Origin: an uncultured Acidimicrobiaceae bacterium
Lineage (GTDB): Bacteria > Actinomycetota > Acidimicrobiia > Spongiisociales > UBA5794
DNA: 64,000 nucleotides
Assembly (NCBI GenBank): GCA_947258375.1
Contig: CAMYIJ010000004.1
Span: forward strand, 37,138-101,137
Direction: 5' to 3'
Shown: piece by piece, positions 42,775 to 51,883 of the stretch
Layout: every line of letters begins with the position of its first letter
How positions within the stretch are numbered: the stretch's first letter is position 1
Made by a program: the position numbers and the translations under genes
The notes under the pieces: generated by a model
Databases searched by the model: none
The model's input: the letters and a program-made list of their open reading frames with translations, nothing else
What the model was told of the DNA's origin: nothing

Positions 42775-44801
42775 TCGCAGCGGTCGGCCTCCTGTGCGTT
42801 CTGATCGCACTGGGGGCGGCAGGAATCCTCTCGTGGCGCGGACTGGCCGCGGCCCGCTCGGGTGAGGTCAACCGCAAGCTTCTGATCCAGCCGGCCGCGG
42901 TTCTCCTGATCGCCGGTATCGCCGCCTTCTTCTGGCTCGAGCTGGCGATCGTCTCTCACGACTTCTCGATCAAGTACGTCGCCAACACGACTTCGCGCGA
43001 CACGCCGTTCATCTTCCTCCTGGCCAGCGGCTGGGCGGCGCTCGAGGGGTCGATCGTGCTCTGGGGGATGCTGCTCGGCGGGTTCGTGTGGTTCGTCGTG
43101 CGGCGCATCCGGGACGGCGATCGGTTGGCCGCCGGTGCGGCCGGGATCATGGGTCTCGTCGCCGTCTTCTGGTTCGGTCTGATGGCGACAGTCGCCAACC
43201 CATTCGAAATCTGCACGGCGCCGGCGGTTGACGCCGGGTGCAATGGGTCGAGCTGGTCGCCGTTGGCCGCGGCGATGGCTCCTCTGGACGGTCGCGGCGC
43301 CAACCCGCTCCTGCAGAACCACATCCTGATGGCGGTCCATCCACCGCTGCTGTACGTCGGCTACGTCGGCTTCACGGTCCCGTTCGCTTTCGCCATTGCC
43401 GCGCTGTGGCTCCGCCAAACCGGGTCCCGCTGGCTGGAGGTCACTCACCGCTGGTCGCTCATCTCCTGGGTGTTTCTCACCGTGGGGATCCTGCTTGGAG
43501 CCTGGTGGTCCTACGAGGTGCTCGGCTGGGGTGGTTATTGGGCGTGGGACCCGGTCGAGAACGCCGCCCTTCTCCCGTGGTTGGTGGCGACCGCCTTCAT
43601 CCACTCTGCCGTCGTCCAGCGCAAGCGCGGCATGCTCCAGGCCTGGAACATCGTCCTCGTGATCTCCACATTTGCGCTCACCGTGCTCGGTACCTTCCTC
43701 ACCCGATCCGGCGTGATCTTCTCGGTGCACTCATTCACACAGTCGGCCGTCGGCCCCGCCCTCCTCTGGTTCCTCGGCATAGTCGTTGTGGGAGGTTTTG
43801 GTCTGTTCGCGGCGCGGGCCGACGTGGTCGGCTCCTCGCCCCGTCTCGATTCCCTGGCAAGCCGCGAAGGCGTGTTCCTGGCCAACAACCTGCTGCTCAC
43901 TCTGTTTGCCTTTACGGTGCTGCTGGGAACAATGCTGCCGCTCCTCGTCGAAGCTTTTGCCGGCAACCAGGTGACCGTGGGGCGTCCGTTCTTCGACCGG
44001 GCGGCCATCCCGCTGTCGTTTGCCCTCCTCCTCGCAATGGGCATCGGGCCGGTCGTTCCGTATCGGAGCGCCCGCGGTGAGATCGTCTGGGAGCGAATCC
44101 GCCCCGGGCTCGTCTTCGGTTTGGGAGCAGGTGCGCTGGCCGTCGTCGGCGCCGTGCGTTCGGTTCCGGTGGTGATAGCGGTGATTCTCGGGGGCTTCGT
44201 TGTGGCCACCATCATGCGCCACTATCTGATGCGAGTGGTTGCAGTGCGGCGAACCGGTGTCGGATGGTTGGGAGCCGCCGGCAGGGTGATCAATCATGAA
44301 CCGAGTTATTGGGGCGGCCAGATCTCGCATCTCGGCCTGGCGTTGGCGGCCGTTGCCATTGCCACCTCTTCGGGAATTGCCGTGCGGCAGTCCGTGACGC
44401 TCGCGGCCGGCGAGTCGATGGTGGTCGACGAGTACTGCGTCGAATACCTGGGGCCGTTCACGCGCGTAGAGGCCAACCGGTCGGTGACCGGTGTCGAGGT
44501 GGCTCTGATGCGCGCCGACTGCAGCACGCCCCTGAAGGTCATGCAGCCGAGGCTGAATCGTTATCCCCATGCCGACCAGGCCGTGGCAACTCCCGACGTG
44601 CGCACCGGATTCGTCGACGATGTGTACTTGTCCCTCTCCAGCCTCACCAGCGGCGGCACGGTGTCGTTCGACGTGTTCGTGTTCCCCTTGATGTGGTTTT
44701 TGTGGTTGGGAGGGATCGTCACGGCACTCGGCGGGTCGATCGCCCTGCGCGCCGGGCGACGCACCCGGGAGAGCGCAGTTGAACTGAGCAACGTCGCATG
44801 A
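42771..44801 (+). CDS. ccmF: Cytochrome c heme lyase subunit CcmF
   Basis: 676 residues with about 15 membrane helices, the normal size. The WWD motif WGGYWAWDPVENA is intact, and His residues flank it (MAVHPPLLYVGYV and VTHRWSLISW). A large extracytoplasmic loop sits near the C-terminus. CcmF with CcmH/I ligates heme to the CXXCH cysteines. It begins with GTG 42771, overlapping the ccmE stop, and overlaps ccmH by 4 nt. Confidence 0.95.
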   Translation: MIAAVGLLCVLIALGAAGILSWRGLAAARSGEVNRKLLIQPAAVLLIAGIAAFFWLELAIVSHDFSIKYVANTTSRDTPFIFLLASGWAALEGSIVLWGMLLGGFVWFVVRRIRDGDRLAAGAAGIMGLVAVFWFGLMATVANPFEICTAPAVDAGCNGSSWSPLAAAMAPLDGRGANPLLQNHILMAVHPPLLYVGYVGFTVPFAFAIAALWLRQTGSRWLEVTHRWSLISWVFLTVGILLGAWWSYEVLGWGGYWAWDPVENAALLPWLVATAFIHSAVVQRKRGMLQAWNIVLVISTFALTVLGTFLTRSGVIFSVHSFTQSAVGPALLWFLGIVVVGGFGLFAARADVVGSSPRLDSLASREGVFLANNLLLTLFAFTVLLGTMLPLLVEAFAGNQVTVGRPFFDRAAIPLSFALLLAMGIGPVVPYRSARGEIVWERIRPGLVFGLGAGALAVVGAVRSVPVVIAVILGGFVVATIMRHYLMRVVAVRRTGVGWLGAAGRVINHEPSYWGGQISHLGLALAAVAIATSSGIAVRQSVTLAAGESMVVDEYCVEYLGPFTRVEANRSVTGVEVALMRADCSTPLKVMQPRLNRYPHADQAVATPDVRTGFVDDVYLSLSSLTSGGTVSFDVFVFPLMWFLWLGGIVTALGGSIALRAGRRTRESAVELSNVA

Positions 44802-45973
44802 GCCGGCGGACGAGCAACTACCTCTATATGGGGGCGATTGTCGCGCTGCTCGCTGTAGTGGTGATCGGCCTGATCCCGCGGGAGGCAGCCGTCGAGACGG
44901 ATGCCGAGCGGGCCCACCGGATTGCCAGCGGCTTGCGCTGCCCATTCTGTAGTGGGGAGTCGATCGCCGAAGCGCCATCCGGGATTGGGAGCGATCTGCG
45001 GGCGCTCATCGCCGAGCAGGTCGCCGGTGGCATGAGTGATGACGAGATCTTCGACTACTACGTGAGCGTCTATACCGAGCGGGTGCTCCTGTCGCCGCCG
45101 CTTCTCGGGTGGGGCCTGATTCTGTGGCTCCTTCCGGTTCTCCTTCTCGTCGCCGGAATCCTCGCTGTGTTGGGCCGGCGCGTGCGGGCAGGACCCCTTC
45201 CTTCCGGTGCCGTCCTGGCCTCGCGAGACGCTCTCGAAGATGCCAGGGAAGCCGTTGCCATGGATCTCGCGGATCTCGACATGCAGGAAGCGGCCGGCGA
45301 ACTCGACCCGGCGACAGGGGCGCAGTTGCGAGCAGCCTACGAGGCGGAGCGAGATGCGCTCGCGGCGACAGTGATCGAGCCCGCAGCCGACGACGGTGGT
45401 CGCAATCGGAGTCGGGGTCGGACAGTTGCCGGCGCGGTGGTCCTGTTCGGAGGCGCGCTCCTGCTGACCGTCCTCGTCGTGGTGACGGTGCGCGACCGTG
45501 CGCCGGGGGACCTGATCACGGGTGGGATCGCGTCCGACGCGCAGCAGCTCGACTTCTCCACCATCAGCAACGAGGAACTGGAGGAGACGGTCGCCTCCCA
45601 TCCGGACAGTATCCCGATACGGCTGATGCTGGCTGCCCGCTACTTCACCGATGGGGATTACGCGGCGGCTAGTGAGCAGTACATCGAGGTCCTCAATCGG
45701 GAGCGTCATCCCGAAGCACTCGCCAACGTAGGCTGGATGCTCCACCTGGGGGGTGATTCCGCGAGCGGCCTGCAGTTGGTTGAAGAGTCGCTCGCCTTGA
45801 CGGGTGAGTTGGCGCTGCCGCATTGGTATCTGGCCAATATCAGGTACCACGGGTTTGGTGACGCGGCCGGTGCCGTTGCCCCGCTCGACACCCTCATGGC
45901 GGTTGAGACGCTGCCAGAAGTCTTCCGCTCGCTCGTGGCTGAGCTGCTAGCCGAAGTCGAGGCGGCCTCGTGA
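44798..45973 (+). CDS. ccmH: CcmH-CcmI fusion: apocytochrome thiol reductase and TPR chaperone
   Basis: 391 residues. After a membrane helix the CcmH part has the redox motif LRCPFCSGES (the family's LRCxxC) and the three-helix domain, then a helix (LILWLLPVLLLVAGILAVLG). The C-terminal half, beyond a third helix, has TPR-like repeats (AARYFTDGDYAAASEQYIEVLNRERHPEALANVGWML) like CcmI/CycH, which binds apocytochrome. Fusions of these two occur in some bacteria. It ends in a 4-nt overlap with ccmG. Confidence 0.9.
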   Translation: MSRRTSNYLYMGAIVALLAVVVIGLIPREAAVETDAERAHRIASGLRCPFCSGESIAEAPSGIGSDLRALIAEQVAGGMSDDEIFDYYVSVYTERVLLSPPLLGWGLILWLLPVLLLVAGILAVLGRRVRAGPLPSGAVLASRDALEDAREAVAMDLADLDMQEAAGELDPATGAQLRAAYEAERDALAATVIEPAADDGGRNRSRGRTVAGAVVLFGGALLLTVLVVVTVRDRAPGDLITGGIASDAQQLDFSTISNEELEETVASHPDSIPIRLMLAARYFTDGDYAAASEQYIEVLNRERHPEALANVGWMLHLGGDSASGLQLVEESLALTGELALPHWYLANIRYHGFGDAAGAVAPLDTLMAVETLPEVFRSLVAELLAEVEAAS

Positions 45974-46572
45974 CCACGCCGCCGCAGCGCTCTGGACTGG
46001 GAACTTGGGTGACCGTCGGTATCGGGCTGGTCGTCATCGTGTTCGGAGCCGTCTTTGCCGGACGCTTCAACAGGGATCCCGACATGGTCGCGTCACCCAT
46101 GATCGGCCGGCCGGCGCCGGCGGTCGCGATGCCGTATCTCGAGAAGGACGGCGAGCTGGTGCTGGCCGACCTCCAGGGTGACATCGTTGTCGTCAACTTC
46201 TGGGCGTCGTGGTGCACCGGGTGTCGGACTGAACACGAGGCGCTCGTGACCGCGGCTGGAGCCTACGCCGGTTCCGACGTCAGCTTCGTCGGCGTCCTCC
46301 ATCAGGATCGTGCTCAACCCGGGATCGGGTTTCTCGACGAATTCGGCCGCAGTGCATCCTTCGCCTACGTCATGGACGAGGGATCGAAGGCGGGGATTGG
46401 CTTCGGGGTGCTCGGATTGCCCCAGACGTTCTTCCTTGATCGGTCGGGAACGATTGTCGGCCAGGTGAATGGGCCCATCAGTTTCAGCATGCTGGTCAAC
46501 ACCCTCGACGCCATCCTGGTCGGCCGGCGGGTCGATCCGGTCACAGAGACCGGGGATCTGGAGAATCGGTAG
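45970..46572 (+). CDS. ccmG: Membrane-anchored thioredoxin-like CcmG/ResA
   Basis: 200 residues from GTG 45970. One N-terminal membrane helix anchors a thioredoxin domain outside the membrane. The active site reads WCTGCR (in NFWASWCTGCRTEHEAL) where most CcmG proteins have WCxPC; the cis-Pro is in GLPQTFFLD. It keeps the cysteines of apocytochromes or CcmH reduced. The gene closes the eight-gene ccm operon; the electron donor, such as CcdA/DsbD, is not in the window. Confidence 0.9.
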   Translation: MTTPPQRSGLGTWVTVGIGLVVIVFGAVFAGRFNRDPDMVASPMIGRPAPAVAMPYLEKDGELVLADLQGDIVVVNFWASWCTGCRTEHEALVTAAGAYAGSDVSFVGVLHQDRAQPGIGFLDEFGRSASFAYVMDEGSKAGIGFGVLGLPQTFFLDRSGTIVGQVNGPISFSMLVNTLDAILVGRRVDPVTETGDLENR

Positions 46573-46639
46573 GATCGTCATGACGGCCGTCTGCGAACTG
46601 TAGGTAGGCTGCCCGCCCAGCCACCAGGAGTTCTCCACG

Positions 46640-49147
46640 ATGTCCACCGAAGCCGACCACCGACTGCCGCGATCGGTCATACCGAATCACTACGACCTGC
46701 GGATTGAGCCGAATCTCGAGACTTTTGAGTTCAGGGGCCGGGTCGTGATCGAGGCGGCGGCTGTGGAAAGAGTCGACGAGATCGTTCTCAATGCGATTGA
46801 GATCGATCTGCATCGGGTGGAGGTGAGGTCTGCAGGCGCCACTCAGGAAGCGGCGCTCGACTACGACCCCGGCAACGAGCGGGTGACGCTCGTGCTCGCT
46901 ACGCCGGTGGATGCCGGAGCGCTCGAGATCGCGATCGACTACACGGGGACCATCAACGACAACCTCCAGGGCTTTTACCGGTCGACCTACAAGACGGCTG
47001 AGGGTGAAGAGAAGGTCATTGCCACGACTCAGTTCGAGGCCACAGATGCCCGGCGAGCATTCCCGTGCTGGGACGAGCCCGATCTCAAGGCGACCTACCA
47101 GGTGACCCTGGTCGTTCCGGACCACGTGATGGCGGTGTCCAACTCCGCCGTGATCGCCGAATCGATCGCAGACGATGGTCGCCGTGTCGTCAAGTTCGAC
47201 AAGACGATGGTCATGTCGACCTATCTGGTGGCCTTTGTGGTCGGCGAGTTGGAGGCCACCGATCCGGTGGATGTCGACGGCACCCCGTTGCGCATAGTCC
47301 ACGTTCCCGGCAAGGCCCATCTGGCTCAATTCGCCAACGACGTCGGCGCGTTCGCCCTGCGCTATTTCGCCGACTACTACGGAATCCCGTATCCGGGCGA
47401 CAAGCTCGACATGATCGCGGTCCCCGATTTCGCCTGGGGGGCGATGGAGAACCTGGGGGCGGTCACGTATCGGGAGACGGCGCTATTGGTCGATCCGTCC
47501 AAGGCCACCCAGGTAGAGCTGGCCCGGGTCGCCGACGTAATCGCCCACGAGCTGGCCCACATGTGGTTCGGTGATCTGGTGACCATGAAGTGGTGGAACG
47601 GGATCTGGCTCAATGAGGCCTTCGCCACCTTCATGGAGCTGAAGTGCATCGACGCGTTCCGGCCCGACTGGAAGCGGTGGCTGGCGTTTGCCGCCTCGCG
47701 CAACGCGGCGATGGATACCGACAGCCTGGCCTCGACGCGTCCTATCGAGTATCCGGTCGGCTCGCCGGAAGAGGCGAACGAGATGTTCGACATCCTCACT
47801 TACTCGAAAGGCTCCGCGGTGCTGCGGATGCTCGAGGTGTATCTCGGCGAAGACGTGTTCCGCGACGGGATTCGTCACTACCTCGAGACCCATTCCTACG
47901 CCAATACCGAGACCGCGGATCTGTGGGCCGCGCTCGAGAAGGTCAGTGGCGAGCCGGTCGGCGAGATAATGCACGGCTGGATATTCCAGGGGGGCTACCC
48001 CCGCCTGAATGTCGAACGCGCCGCCGATGGGTACGCCATCCGCCAAGAGCACTTCCGCTATCTCGGAGACGGGGAAGGTTCCTGGGATGTTCCGGCTCTC
48101 TTCGGCGGAGAGACGGCCGACGGGCGCATGCTCATGGGCGACGAAGCCGCCGTCGGCCCCAATGACGAGTTCCGGCTCAACCGCCGCGGCCAGGGCTTCT
48201 ATCGAGTGCAGTACGACGGCGAGCTGCGTGAGGAGCTGGCCGGCCGGGCGGGGGCGCTGCCGGGGGAGGAGCGCTACTCGCTGGTGAGCGACCTCTGGGC
48301 CAACGTGCTCGCCGGCGATGTTCCCGCCGGCGACTTCCTCGAGCTGGCCGCCCAGTTCAAGGATGAGCCCGAGCCGGAGATATGGGCCGCCATCATCGGC
48401 GGCCTCGGTGAGCTGAATCGCGTCGTGTCTTCGGATGATCGTCCCGACCTGCAGCGCTTCATCAGGGATCTCGTGACCCCGGCGGCAGACCGGATGGGCT
48501 GGGAACCGGCAGATGACGAGTCGGATCTCGACCGGCGCCTGCGCGGCTTGCTGCAACGGACCCGCGGAGTGCTTGGTGACGACAAGTCGGCGGTGCCCGA
48601 AGCGCGGGCGTTGTTCGAGGCCAGCCTCGGGGGAGAGGCCGTCGACGGCGAGGTCGCGGCAGCCGCGCTCGCCATCGTCGCCGCCAACGGCGGTCAGGAG
48701 GAGTTCGACACGTTTATCGAGGCGTTCCGGACGGCGGGATCGCCGCAGGACGAGGTGCGCTACCTGCAGGCGGCGATCGCCGTGCCCGAGCAGGAGACGG
48801 CTGCGCAGCTGCTCGATATGCTGATCAGCGGTGAGATCCGCCGCCAGGATGGTGCCTGGGTCACAGCCCGGCTGATCGGCCACCGCACCACAGGCGCCGA
48901 GAGCTGGCAGCGGATCAAGGACCGCTGGGACGACGTGCTGGCGGCCGTACCACCGCAGAGCCAGCGGCGGATTCTCGATTGGTTGCCGTTCCGATCTGAG
49001 CCGGAAGTTGCCGCCGACATCGAGGACTGGCTCGAAGGAAACGCGCTGGCCGGCGGGTCGAAATTCGTCGAACAGCAGCTCGAGCTGCTCAAGGTGCGCG
49101 TCGGATTGCGGGGCCGCGAGGAAGGCCGTCTCGGAGAAAGCCTGTGA
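46640..49147 (+). CDS. pepN: Aminopeptidase N, M1 family
   Basis: 835 residues. The substrate-binding exopeptidase motif is WGAMENLG. The zinc site is HELAHMWFGD followed by WLNEAFATFMELK, giving HExxH-x18-E. The C-terminal ERAP1-like helical domain occupies about residues 500-830. It releases N-terminal amino acids from peptides in the cytoplasm; no signal peptide is present. ATG 46640 was used, 67 nt after the ccm operon, on the same strand. Confidence 0.95.
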   Translation: MSTEADHRLPRSVIPNHYDLRIEPNLETFEFRGRVVIEAAAVERVDEIVLNAIEIDLHRVEVRSAGATQEAALDYDPGNERVTLVLATPVDAGALEIAIDYTGTINDNLQGFYRSTYKTAEGEEKVIATTQFEATDARRAFPCWDEPDLKATYQVTLVVPDHVMAVSNSAVIAESIADDGRRVVKFDKTMVMSTYLVAFVVGELEATDPVDVDGTPLRIVHVPGKAHLAQFANDVGAFALRYFADYYGIPYPGDKLDMIAVPDFAWGAMENLGAVTYRETALLVDPSKATQVELARVADVIAHELAHMWFGDLVTMKWWNGIWLNEAFATFMELKCIDAFRPDWKRWLAFAASRNAAMDTDSLASTRPIEYPVGSPEEANEMFDILTYSKGSAVLRMLEVYLGEDVFRDGIRHYLETHSYANTETADLWAALEKVSGEPVGEIMHGWIFQGGYPRLNVERAADGYAIRQEHFRYLGDGEGSWDVPALFGGETADGRMLMGDEAAVGPNDEFRLNRRGQGFYRVQYDGELREELAGRAGALPGEERYSLVSDLWANVLAGDVPAGDFLELAAQFKDEPEPEIWAAIIGGLGELNRVVSSDDRPDLQRFIRDLVTPAADRMGWEPADDESDLDRRLRGLLQRTRGVLGDDKSAVPEARALFEASLGGEAVDGEVAAAALAIVAANGGQEEFDTFIEAFRTAGSPQDEVRYLQAAIAVPEQETAAQLLDMLISGEIRRQDGAWVTARLIGHRTTGAESWQRIKDRWDDVLAAVPPQSQRRILDWLPFRSEPEVAADIEDWLEGNALAGGSKFVEQQLELLKVRVGLRGREEGRLGESL

Positions 49148-49209
49148 TATTGCGCACGCCCGCACCAGGGCACTTACAATTAGACGACAATCTCTTCAAG
49201 GAGTAGCAA

Positions 49210-49452
49210 ATGGGACTCATGGACACCATCAAGGGATGGTTCAGCAAAGGCACCGCAATGGCTGGCGATGTCGCCGAGAAAGCCGGTGACGCAGCTGAAG
49301 GTGCTTGGGACAAGACCAAGGACGTGGCAGGCGACGTGGCCGACAAGGCCGGCGACATGGCTGAAGGTGCTTGGGACAAAGCCAAGGACGTAGCCGAGGA
49401 CGTCAAGGACAAGTTCGACGGAGATGACGACGCGGGCGACGCTCCGGCGTAG
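49210..49452 (+). CDS. Small LEA-like amphipathic repeat protein
   Basis: 80 residues, preceded by AAGGAG seven bases before ATG 49210. After a short start (GLMDTIKGWFSKGTAM) it has two near-identical 22-residue units, AGDVAEKAGDAAEGAWDKTK and AGDVADKAGDMAEGAWDKAK (first 20 residues each). They predict an amphipathic, highly charged helix like group 3 LEA or apolipoprotein-like stress proteins. The tail is acidic. Desiccation or membrane protection is a family-level guess. A strong terminator follows at 49474. Confidence 0.78.
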   Translation: MGLMDTIKGWFSKGTAMAGDVAEKAGDAAEGAWDKTKDVAGDVADKAGDMAEGAWDKAKDVAEDVKDKFDGDDDAGDAPA

Positions 49453-49473
49453 CCGACTCTCGCATCAACACGA

Positions 49474-49502
49474 GAAACGCCGCCACCTCGTGGCGGCGTT
49501 TC
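49474..49502 (+). terminator. Rho-independent-like terminator after the LEA-like gene
   Basis: GAAACGCCGCCA, a 5-nt loop and TGGCGGCGTTTC form a perfect 12-bp stem 21 bases after the stop codon. The 3' arm ends in TTTC, followed by TGTGTTTCG. Confidence 0.75.
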
Positions 49503-49837
49503 TGTGTTTCGATTGCCGTGCCAAGCAGGCCTGGCACGAGTTAGCTCTGTCTCCTCCCCTCGCGAGCGAAGCGAGTGTTGGGGAGGTGCCGAGCGCCAGC
49601 GAGGCGGAGGGGGTAGCTGGGGTAGTTCGGAGCAGCTTTCGCCGCGGACTAGAGCGCGCCAGGCGTTGGTCCCGCGCCTCTGCTGCCCCCCTCCCCCTCC
49701 TTCGTCGGGGACTCCCCCCAAACGTTTCCCGACTCCGTCGTCCCGACTCCGTCGTGAAACGGGGGGAGAGACGCTCCGCCACAATTGGGGTTGGACCTTG
49801 TACGTTGTACGGAGGACGTCAATCGTGAGGAAGTCCA
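49503..49837. other. Non-coding interval with nested repeats
   Basis: The 335-bp interval holds no supported gene. It contains an imperfect inverted repeat with arms near CTCCCCCC-AAA-CGTTTC (49712-49728) and GAAACGGGGGGAG (49756-49768). Between the arms is a perfect 14-bp tandem duplication (CCCGACTCCGTCGT at 49728 and 49742). A C-rich/G-rich pair (CTCCCCTCGCGAGCGAAGCG and TTGGGGAGGTGCC) lies near 49554-49588. A TTGTACG duplication lies at 49797-49810, just upstream of the AIM24-family gene. It may be a remnant of a non-coding mobile element. Confidence 0.5.
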
Positions 49838-50608
49838 ATGCGTAGTCATGAAGTCGAGTACGAGGTTTATGGGGACGATCTGCAGTTCGTTGAGGTTGTG
49901 CTTGATCCCGCGGAGACGGTGATCGCCGAGGCCGGGGCGATGATGTACGTCGAGGATGGTGTCGACTTCGAGACCGTCATGGGGGACGGCTCAGAACCGG
50001 ATGCCGGCCTGTTTGGCAAACTCAAGTCGGCGGGCAAACGTGCCATCACCGGCGAGTCGATCTTCATGACTCACTTCACCAACAACGGCGGCGGTACCCA
50101 GCGGGTCGCCTTCGCCGCCCCGTATCCCGGGAAGATCGTGCCCGTCGATCTGGCAGTGACCAACGGCCGGCTGATCTGTCAGAAGGACGCGTTCCTGTGT
50201 GCCGCGATGGGCGTCAAGGTCGGCATCGTGTTCAACAAGAAGATCGGACGTGGGCTGTTCGGTGGCGAAGGCTTCATTCTTCAGGATCTCACGGGCGACG
50301 GTCTGGTGTTTCTCCACGCCGGTGGCACCATCATCGAGAAGCGACTGACGGGAGATCGGCTGCGTGTCGACACCGGCTGCCTGGTGGCGTTCGAAGAGAC
50401 GGTCGACTACTCGATCGAGCGGGCCGGCAAGCTCAAGTCGCAGGTCTTCGGCGGCGAGGGCCTGTTCCTGGCGACGCTGCAGGGCACCGGGCGGGTCTGG
50501 CTGCAATCGCTGCCGTTCTCCCGCCTGGCCGACCGGATCGCACCCATGGGGGCCACTCAGGGTGAGGGCTCCGTCATCGGTGGGATCTCCACCATGTTTG
50601 AGCGGTGA
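49838..50608 (+). CDS. AIM24 family (TIGR00266) protein
   Basis: 256 residues, the normal length. The family pattern is clear: [37 protein letters not shown], and the Gly-rich C-terminal strands with [23 protein letters not shown]. The fold is a beta-prism; the bacterial function is unknown. ATG 49838 is preceded by GAGGAAG. Its stop overlaps the phosphodiesterase start by 4 nt. Confidence 0.9.
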   Translation: MRSHEVEYEVYGDDLQFVEVVLDPAETVIAEAGAMMYVEDGVDFETVMGDGSEPDAGLFGKLKSAGKRAITGESIFMTHFTNNGGGTQRVAFAAPYPGKIVPVDLAVTNGRLICQKDAFLCAAMGVKVGIVFNKKIGRGLFGGEGFILQDLTGDGLVFLHAGGTIIEKRLTGDRLRVDTGCLVAFEETVDYSIERAGKLKSQVFGGEGLFLATLQGTGRVWLQSLPFSRLADRIAPMGATQGEGSVIGGISTMFER

Positions 50609-51402
50609 TAGCAGGAGCCTTCCCCTTCCTCAGCCTCGAGCATCCGATCCGGCTGGCCCACCGCGGCAGCCGGGTGTTCTGGCCGGAGAACACGATGGAG
50701 GCCTTCCACGGCGCCGTTGCGCTCGGCTACCGGTATATCGAAACGGACGTTCGGATCTCGAGCGACGGCCATGTCGTCGTGTTCCACGACGAGACATTGG
50801 AACGGACCACTAACGGGCGCGGGAAGGTGATCGACCGGACGCTGGATGAGCTGCGGGAGTTCGATGCCGGCTATGGCTTTGATCCCGACCGCGGCTTCCC
50901 GATGCGCGGGCAGGGCGTCCGTATCTCGACATTGGCTGAGGTGTTCGCCGAGTTCCCGGACGTGTACTTCAACCTGGATCTCAAGGGTTCCGGCCTGGAG
51001 TGGGCCGTGGCGGATGTGATCAAGGCCGCCGGCAGGGAGGATTCGACGCTCATCGGCTCCTTCTACGATCACCGAAGCGCCAAGTTCCGCCGAATCACGC
51101 GTGGGGCGGTGGCGACCTCGGCGGGACCGTCGGCAACGATATCGATGTGGCTGGCGTCTCGGGTCGGGCGGCACGTGTCGCGGCCGGTGGCCGCCTATCA
51201 GATACCGTTCGACTATCGCTCACTCCCGATCGATCAGAAATACGTGGATGCGATCCACGAGGCCGGCGTCCAGGTTCACTTCTGGACCGTGAACGAAGTC
51301 GCCGACATGAACCGGCTACTCGACATGGGAGCCGACGGTCTGGTGACCGACCGGCCGGACCTGCTCAACGAGGTGCTGCGCGACCGCGGCCACGATGCTT
51401 GA
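50605..51402 (+). CDS. ugpQ: Glycerophosphodiester phosphodiesterase
   Basis: 265 residues from GTG 50605. The GDPD motifs are [17 protein letters not shown] (catalytic His and the metal-binding Glu), [24 protein letters not shown] (Glu/Asp and second His), and the C-terminal HFWTVNE and [11 protein letters not shown]. It hydrolyses glycerophosphodiesters to glycerol 3-phosphate and an alcohol. No signal peptide is seen, so it is predicted cytoplasmic. Coupled to the AIM24-family gene by a 4-nt overlap. Confidence 0.93.
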   Translation: MIAGAFPFLSLEHPIRLAHRGSRVFWPENTMEAFHGAVALGYRYIETDVRISSDGHVVVFHDETLERTTNGRGKVIDRTLDELREFDAGYGFDPDRGFPMRGQGVRISTLAEVFAEFPDVYFNLDLKGSGLEWAVADVIKAAGREDSTLIGSFYDHRSAKFRRITRGAVATSAGPSATISMWLASRVGRHVSRPVAAYQIPFDYRSLPIDQKYVDAIHEAGVQVHFWTVNEVADMNRLLDMGADGLVTDRPDLLNEVLRDRGHDA

Positions 51403-51435
51403 GCCGGGACTCGGCTCAGCTGTGGTTGCCCTCTT

Positions 51436-51487
51436 CCGTTCTTGCGGACATGCGCGCCGATATCGGCGCGCATGTCCGCAAGAACGG
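51436..51487. repeat. Perfect 52-bp palindrome, dispersed family 1, copy A
   Basis: Two 26-nt arms are exact reverse complements, with no loop: the left arm starts CCGTTCTTGCGGACATGCGC. It lies between convergent genes (ugpQ and the glutaredoxin gene). Its right half matches the element at 13531-13577 (GGCGC.CATGT.CGCAAGAACG). Bidirectional termination, a protein-binding site, or a mobile repeat are all possible. Confidence 0.75.
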
Positions 51488-51501
51488 GGAGACGGGCCCG
51501 G

Positions 51502-51762
51502 CTAGACCGCGGCCTTCAGGAGTTCGTCGAGGACGCCGTCCTGGTGGAGCGCCAGCAGGTCGTCGAATCCTCCCACGTGGGTCTCGCCGACGACGATCTG
51601 AGGAACGGTGCGCTGGCCGGTAATTGTTTCGAGTTGGCCGCGGGGGTCGTCCCACTGCTCGACGTCGATCTCCGAATATGTGACGCCCCTGTTCTCGAAG
51701 AACGCCTTGGCGTTGACGCACGAGGGGCACCATGAAGTGGTGTAGATGGTTGCTTGATTCAT
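51502..51762 (-). CDS. Glutaredoxin/mycoredoxin-like protein
   Basis: 86 residues from ATG 51762, with GGCCAGGA upstream. The active site CPSC lies in YTTSWCPSCVNAKAFF. Later motifs TVPQIVVGETHVGGFDD (cis-Pro and the thiol-binding GG) fit the glutaredoxin fold. Mycoredoxins of mycothiol-using bacteria have this architecture, which would suit the MshD-like protein at 29784, but the redox partner is not certain. Confidence 0.87.
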   Translation of the reverse strand: MNQATIYTTSWCPSCVNAKAFFENRGVTYSEIDVEQWDDPRGQLETITGQRTVPQIVVGETHVGGFDDLLALHQDGVLDELLKAAV

Positions 51763-51883
51763 TTCCTGGCCTTTCGGGTTCACCGCAGGATACAACGGCC
51801 AGAAGACCCCAGAACGAGGAGGCAGTCCGCGCCCGCGGGGAAATCTCCGGGCTTAGCTGGACGCCACCGCCTACCATCCACCC

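Noticed and set aside
47483..49165. A 560-codon open frame antisense to pepN
   Set aside because: pepN has all M1 motifs; the antisense product is a low-information shadow.
49503..49837. Several short open frames in the repeat-rich interval
   Set aside because: They are Arg/Pro/Ser-rich, lack a ribosome binding site and fall on repeated DNA.
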